Source: Phoronis australis (taxonomy: Eukaryota > Phoronida > Phoronidae). Taken from it: DNA of 64,000 nt. How positions within the stretch are numbered: the first letter of the stretch is position 1; the number at the start of each line of letters is the position of its first letter. Below are positions 60,501 to 64,000 of this stretch, one piece after another. The notes under the pieces are model-generated. The model saw only the letters and a list, made by a program, of their open reading frames with translations. It was not told where the DNA came from and searched no databases. The DNA is taken from assembly GCA_002633005.1 (NCBI GenBank), contig NMRA01000584.1:195629-259628 (forward strand), written 5' to 3'. The position numbers and the translations under genes are program-made.

Positions 60501-62995
60501 CCGGTAAATCAAATCGGAATCCAAAGTTTCAGGTCATTTAGTGCAAACATGGGGTCATTAGGTGCATTTTTCTTCTGAAAATTTGACCTATTCAATCAGC
60601 AAGTATTCTGACGTGTCACCCGTCAGATAACTGTGATTCTCAGCATTATACACATTTTTCATGGGCTTTGCATTAATTCTCCTAAAGATGCTTGTAACTC
60701 ACCGAATAAGGTCAATTAGTGCAAAGGTCATGTAAGGTTCAAAATGTTATATCTCTTACGTTTTTCAAGGAATTCTTATCAATTTCAGCACACTTGGGTA
60801 AGTCAACATGCCAATTGAATACCACACTTTACTTCGCAATAGGCCTAACAATCAGTTGGAATAGGTCAAAGTTCATTAGGTACAAACTAAAATTTTGAGA
60901 TAGACACTTCAAATTGACAGGTCTGATTGCCACAGGTAAATCAAATCGGAATCCAAAGTTTCAGGTCATTTAGTGCAAACATGGGGTCATTAGGTGCATT
61001 TTTCTTCTGAAAATTTGACCTATTAAATCAGCAAGTATTCTGATGTGTCAACCGTTAGACAACTGTGATTCTCAGCGTTAAACACATTTTCCGTGAGTTT
61101 TGCAATAGTTCTCCTAAAGATGCTTAAAATGCACCGGATAAGGTCAATTAGTGCAAAGGTCAAGTAACGTTCAAAATGTTATATCTCTTACGTTTTTCAA
61201 GGAATTCTTTTCAATTTCAGCACACTGGTGTAAGTCAACTTTGCCGATTGAATACCCTACTTTACTTCACAATAGGCCTAACCAATCAGAAAAAATAGGT
61301 CAAAGGTCATTGAGTGCAAACTAAAATTTTTAGGTAGAGACTTCAGAATTACCTATCTATTTACTAAGTGCGATTGAGTTTGAATTCTAAATTTTCAGGT
61401 CATTTGGTGCACCCATGGGGTCATTAGGTGTATTTTTCTTCTAAAAGTTTGACCACTTCATTCATCTTGTATTCTGAAGTGCTCAAAGTAAAACATCTGT
61501 GATTTTTAGCATTAACCACACTTTTAATCGAGTTTTCAATTATTCTCTCATCGGGCTCATAATGGACCGGAAGAGGTCAATCAGTGGAAAGGTCATCAAA
61601 ATATTAACATGTTATTTCTCCTACAATTTTAAAGAATTAATTTTCATATTGGTAAACGGGTTGCTGTCAGTATCTTCCTATAATAATTCCAGTAATACGC
61701 ACGCGCAGAATCCGTTATTGTCACGCCGTGACAATAATCCTTCTAGTTCATATTCTTATTCTTCTTCCGACCAAATTTGAGGCTTAATAACTCCAAATTG
61801 GGTGCAGGTACGGTCTTTAAATTCAGCATATGACCTTTGACAGTATAAGAATTTTGATTGGTTATATAATCATATTCCATATTGCACCGGAAGAGGTCGT
61901 TTGTTGCAAAGGTAATATAATTTTCAAAATGCAACTCCTCCTTCAGTTTTAAAGCTAACTTTTTCAAATTCTGTGCACAGGTACAAGTCAACATGACAAT
62001 TTAAAAAATTACTTTTCTAAGAAATCGGGTTATGCAATCAGGTGAAATAGGTCAAAGGTCATTAGGTGCAAACTAATATTTTGAGCTAGACACTTCAATT
62101 TGACAGGTCTGATTGCCACAGGTAAATAAAATCGGAATCCAAAGTTTTAGGTCATTTAGAGCAAACATGGGGTCATTAGGTGCATTTTTCTTCTGAAAAT
62201 TTAACCTTTTCAATCAGCAAGTATTCTGATGTGTCAACCGTTAGACAACTGTGATTCTCAGCGTTAAACACACTTTCCATGGGCTTTGCAATAATTCTCC
62301 TAAGGATGCTTAAAATGCACTGGATAGGGTCAATTAGTGCAAAGGTCATATAACGTTCAAAATGTTATATCTCCTACGTTTTTCAAGAAATTCTTTTCAA
62401 TTTCAGCACACTGGTGTAAGTCAACTTGCCAATTGAACAACTACGCAACAGGACTAACCAATCAGAAAAAATAGGTCAAGGGCCATTGAGTGCAAAAATA
62501 AAATTTTGAGCTAGAGACTTCAAAATTACATATCTGTTTACCACATTTGTTTGACTTCGAATTCTAAATTGTTGGGTCATTTGGTGGAGCCATGGGGTCG
62601 TTAGGTGCATTTTTCTACTGAAAGTTTGACCAATTCATTCATGTTGTATTCTTGAGTGCTTAAAGTAAAACATCTGTGATTCTTAGCATTAACCACCTTT
62701 TAAATTGGTTTTACAATTATTCCCTCATCGGGGTTCATAATGCACCGGAAGAGGTCAGTTTGTGGAAACGTCATCAAAATATTAACATGTAATTTCTCCT
62801 CCAATTTTAAAGAATTCCTTTTCGTATTGGTAAACGGGTCGCTGTCTGTAACTTACCATAACCATTCCTTTAAAACGCACGCGCAGAGTCCATTATTGTC
62901 ACGCCGTGACAATAATCTTTCTAGTTCTTATTCTACTTATTCTTCTTCCGACCAACTTTGAGGCTTAATAACTCCAAATTGGGTACGGTCTTTAA
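57590..62995 (+). repeat. array of about 1.2-1.6 kb higher-order repeat units
   Basis: Four full units and the start of a fifth; CGACCAAATTTGAGGCTTAA (or a near match) marks starts near 57,590, 58,766, 60,147, 61,762 and 62,947. Each unit contains three diverged monomers of about 420 bp, starting with GCACCGGAAGAGGTC- or GCACCGGATAAGGTC-like words, each followed by GTGCAAAGGTCAT or GTGGAAAGGTCAT. The 60,147 unit is longer because a monomer pair is reiterated. Most units close with the palindrome TTATTGTCACG-C-CGTGACAATAA. The short frames crossing it are not genes. Confidence 0.85.
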
Positions 62996-63004
62996 ATTCA
63001 GCAT

Positions 63005-63360
63005 CCCTTACAAAAATGAACTTAAGTTTTCATCGAAAAACTTAAGTTTTTGGTCTAAAAAACTTAAGTTTTCTTTCCCGAAAACTTAAGCATTTTGGAA
63101 CAAGTTTTTTGGAACGAACTTAAGTTTTCCTAACTTTAAGTTTTTCAAAAACTTAAGTTTTCAAAAACTTAAGTTTTCTGAAAACTTAAGTTTTAAAAAC
63201 TTAAGTTCGTTCCAAAAAACTTGTTCCAAAATACTTAAGTTTTTGGAAAACTTAAGTTTTGGAACAAGTTTTTAGTAACAAACATAAGTCATCAACTAAG
63301 TTTTCCGAACATAAGTTTTCAAGGAACTAACTTTTGAAAACTGAAGTTTTCTAAAAGAAA
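63005..63360. repeat. AACTTAAGTT palindrome cluster with a large hairpin
   Basis: More than a dozen copies of AACTTAAGTTTT or AAAACTTAAGTT. A perfect 33-bp inverted repeat has arms 63,092-63,124 and 63,200-63,232 (the left arm starts ATTTTGGAACAAGTTTTTTG). Confidence 0.85.
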
Positions 63361-64000
63361 TAAGTTTCAATAGGACAGACATTCAAAAATTTCGACTTTC
63401 ACTAAAACAAGAGTGGAGTACAGTAACAAATTTAATGATTCTCATGAAGATTTAACAAACTAGACTTCTATTAACATTTCATTAACAGTGATTAATTGCA
63501 GAAAATAAAATGCACTTCCTAAAATACACTAGTTTCTTAAAATAAGTGAACATATTTTAAGTGAAATTTCAAAATCTTAAAAACCAGAAACATTTCAAAA
63601 ATCAGTTCATCAAGTGTCATGCATACAGTGCAGTGAAAACTAAATGAGGCTAATTATATATTCATTATTTGCATCGTTCTCAGTCTATGACAATTATGCG
63701 ATAACTGAGGGAGCAAAATGGAATGTACAAACAGAGAAATCACTACCAAATCATGAAACACAACCAAAGAAAATGTGATTACATAGCCAGGAAGGATTAC
63801 AACAAAAGTCTACGTTTCAACAGCAGACTTTTTCAACTAAAACTACAGCAATGACGCCAAGAATAACAAATCACTTAATATGCAAAATCCAAGAATATCC
63901 ACAGAAACAAAAGCATAACATGAAACGTAACAGGTAACTAAAAGTTTATCGACAATGGCCACAGGTCTGATTTTGTGAAGTACAATCCTTATGCTAGAAA
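63361..64000. other. no feature recognised
   Basis: AT-rich sequence without a convincing frame, RNA or repeat. Confidence 0.35.

Noticed and set aside
57447-62961. Several frames of 60-97 codons within the array
   Set aside because: They recur because the DNA repeats; they have poly-Lys/Asn composition from TTCTTATTC runs and no homology.

Overview
This is a eukaryotic, AT-rich, repeat-dense window. Split genes have canonical GT-AG introns, and between and within them lie many decayed transposons. The two genes I can read in full are a TGFBI/periostin-type matrix protein and a USP35/USP38-type deubiquitinase. Together with the style of repeats (foldback MITEs, tRNA-derived SINEs, gypsy, BEL/Pao and LINE remnants) they point to a marine invertebrate animal, most likely an invertebrate deuterostome such as a hemichordate, cephalochordate or echinoderm. 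The species cannot be fixed from sequence reading alone. There are no bacterial features, and an 869-base run of N lies at 22441-23309.

Layout. 1-14.2 kb has a possible last exon of an upstream gene (550-606, weak), then repeats and three decayed retrotransposons: a Ty3/gypsy pol (minus), a BEL/Pao gag (plus) and a non-LTR reverse transcriptase (minus). 14,246-36,037 (plus) is a 13-exon gene whose spliced product of about 649 residues has a signal peptide, an EMI domain and four FAS1 domains. Its first intron is about 14 kb and holds the assembly gap, a 25-bp minisatellite split by a TTAA-flanked element, and several other repeats. 36,794-48,540 (minus) is an 8-coding-exon USP35/38 gene whose spliced product of about 1030 residues has the Cys box, His box and both CxxC pairs in place. 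The two genes converge tail to tail about 750 bp apart. 48.6-57.4 kb has MITEs and a long older repeat. 57.4-63.0 kb is an array of higher-order repeat units carrying perfect DR1-type nuclear-receptor motifs and palindromic spacers. It is followed by a palindrome-rich AACTTAAGTT cluster.

The two genes have no obvious joint pathway: one product is secreted to the extracellular matrix and the other is an intracellular ubiquitin protease. Both models were assembled by reading exons and splice sites by eye and comparing them with remembered family features, so junctions should be checked against transcripts. I found no clear new multi-gene system. The most interesting signals are in the repeats (DR1-bearing array, nested insertion with an unoccupied copy, TTAA elements) and in the cysteine pattern of the TGFBI-like protein.
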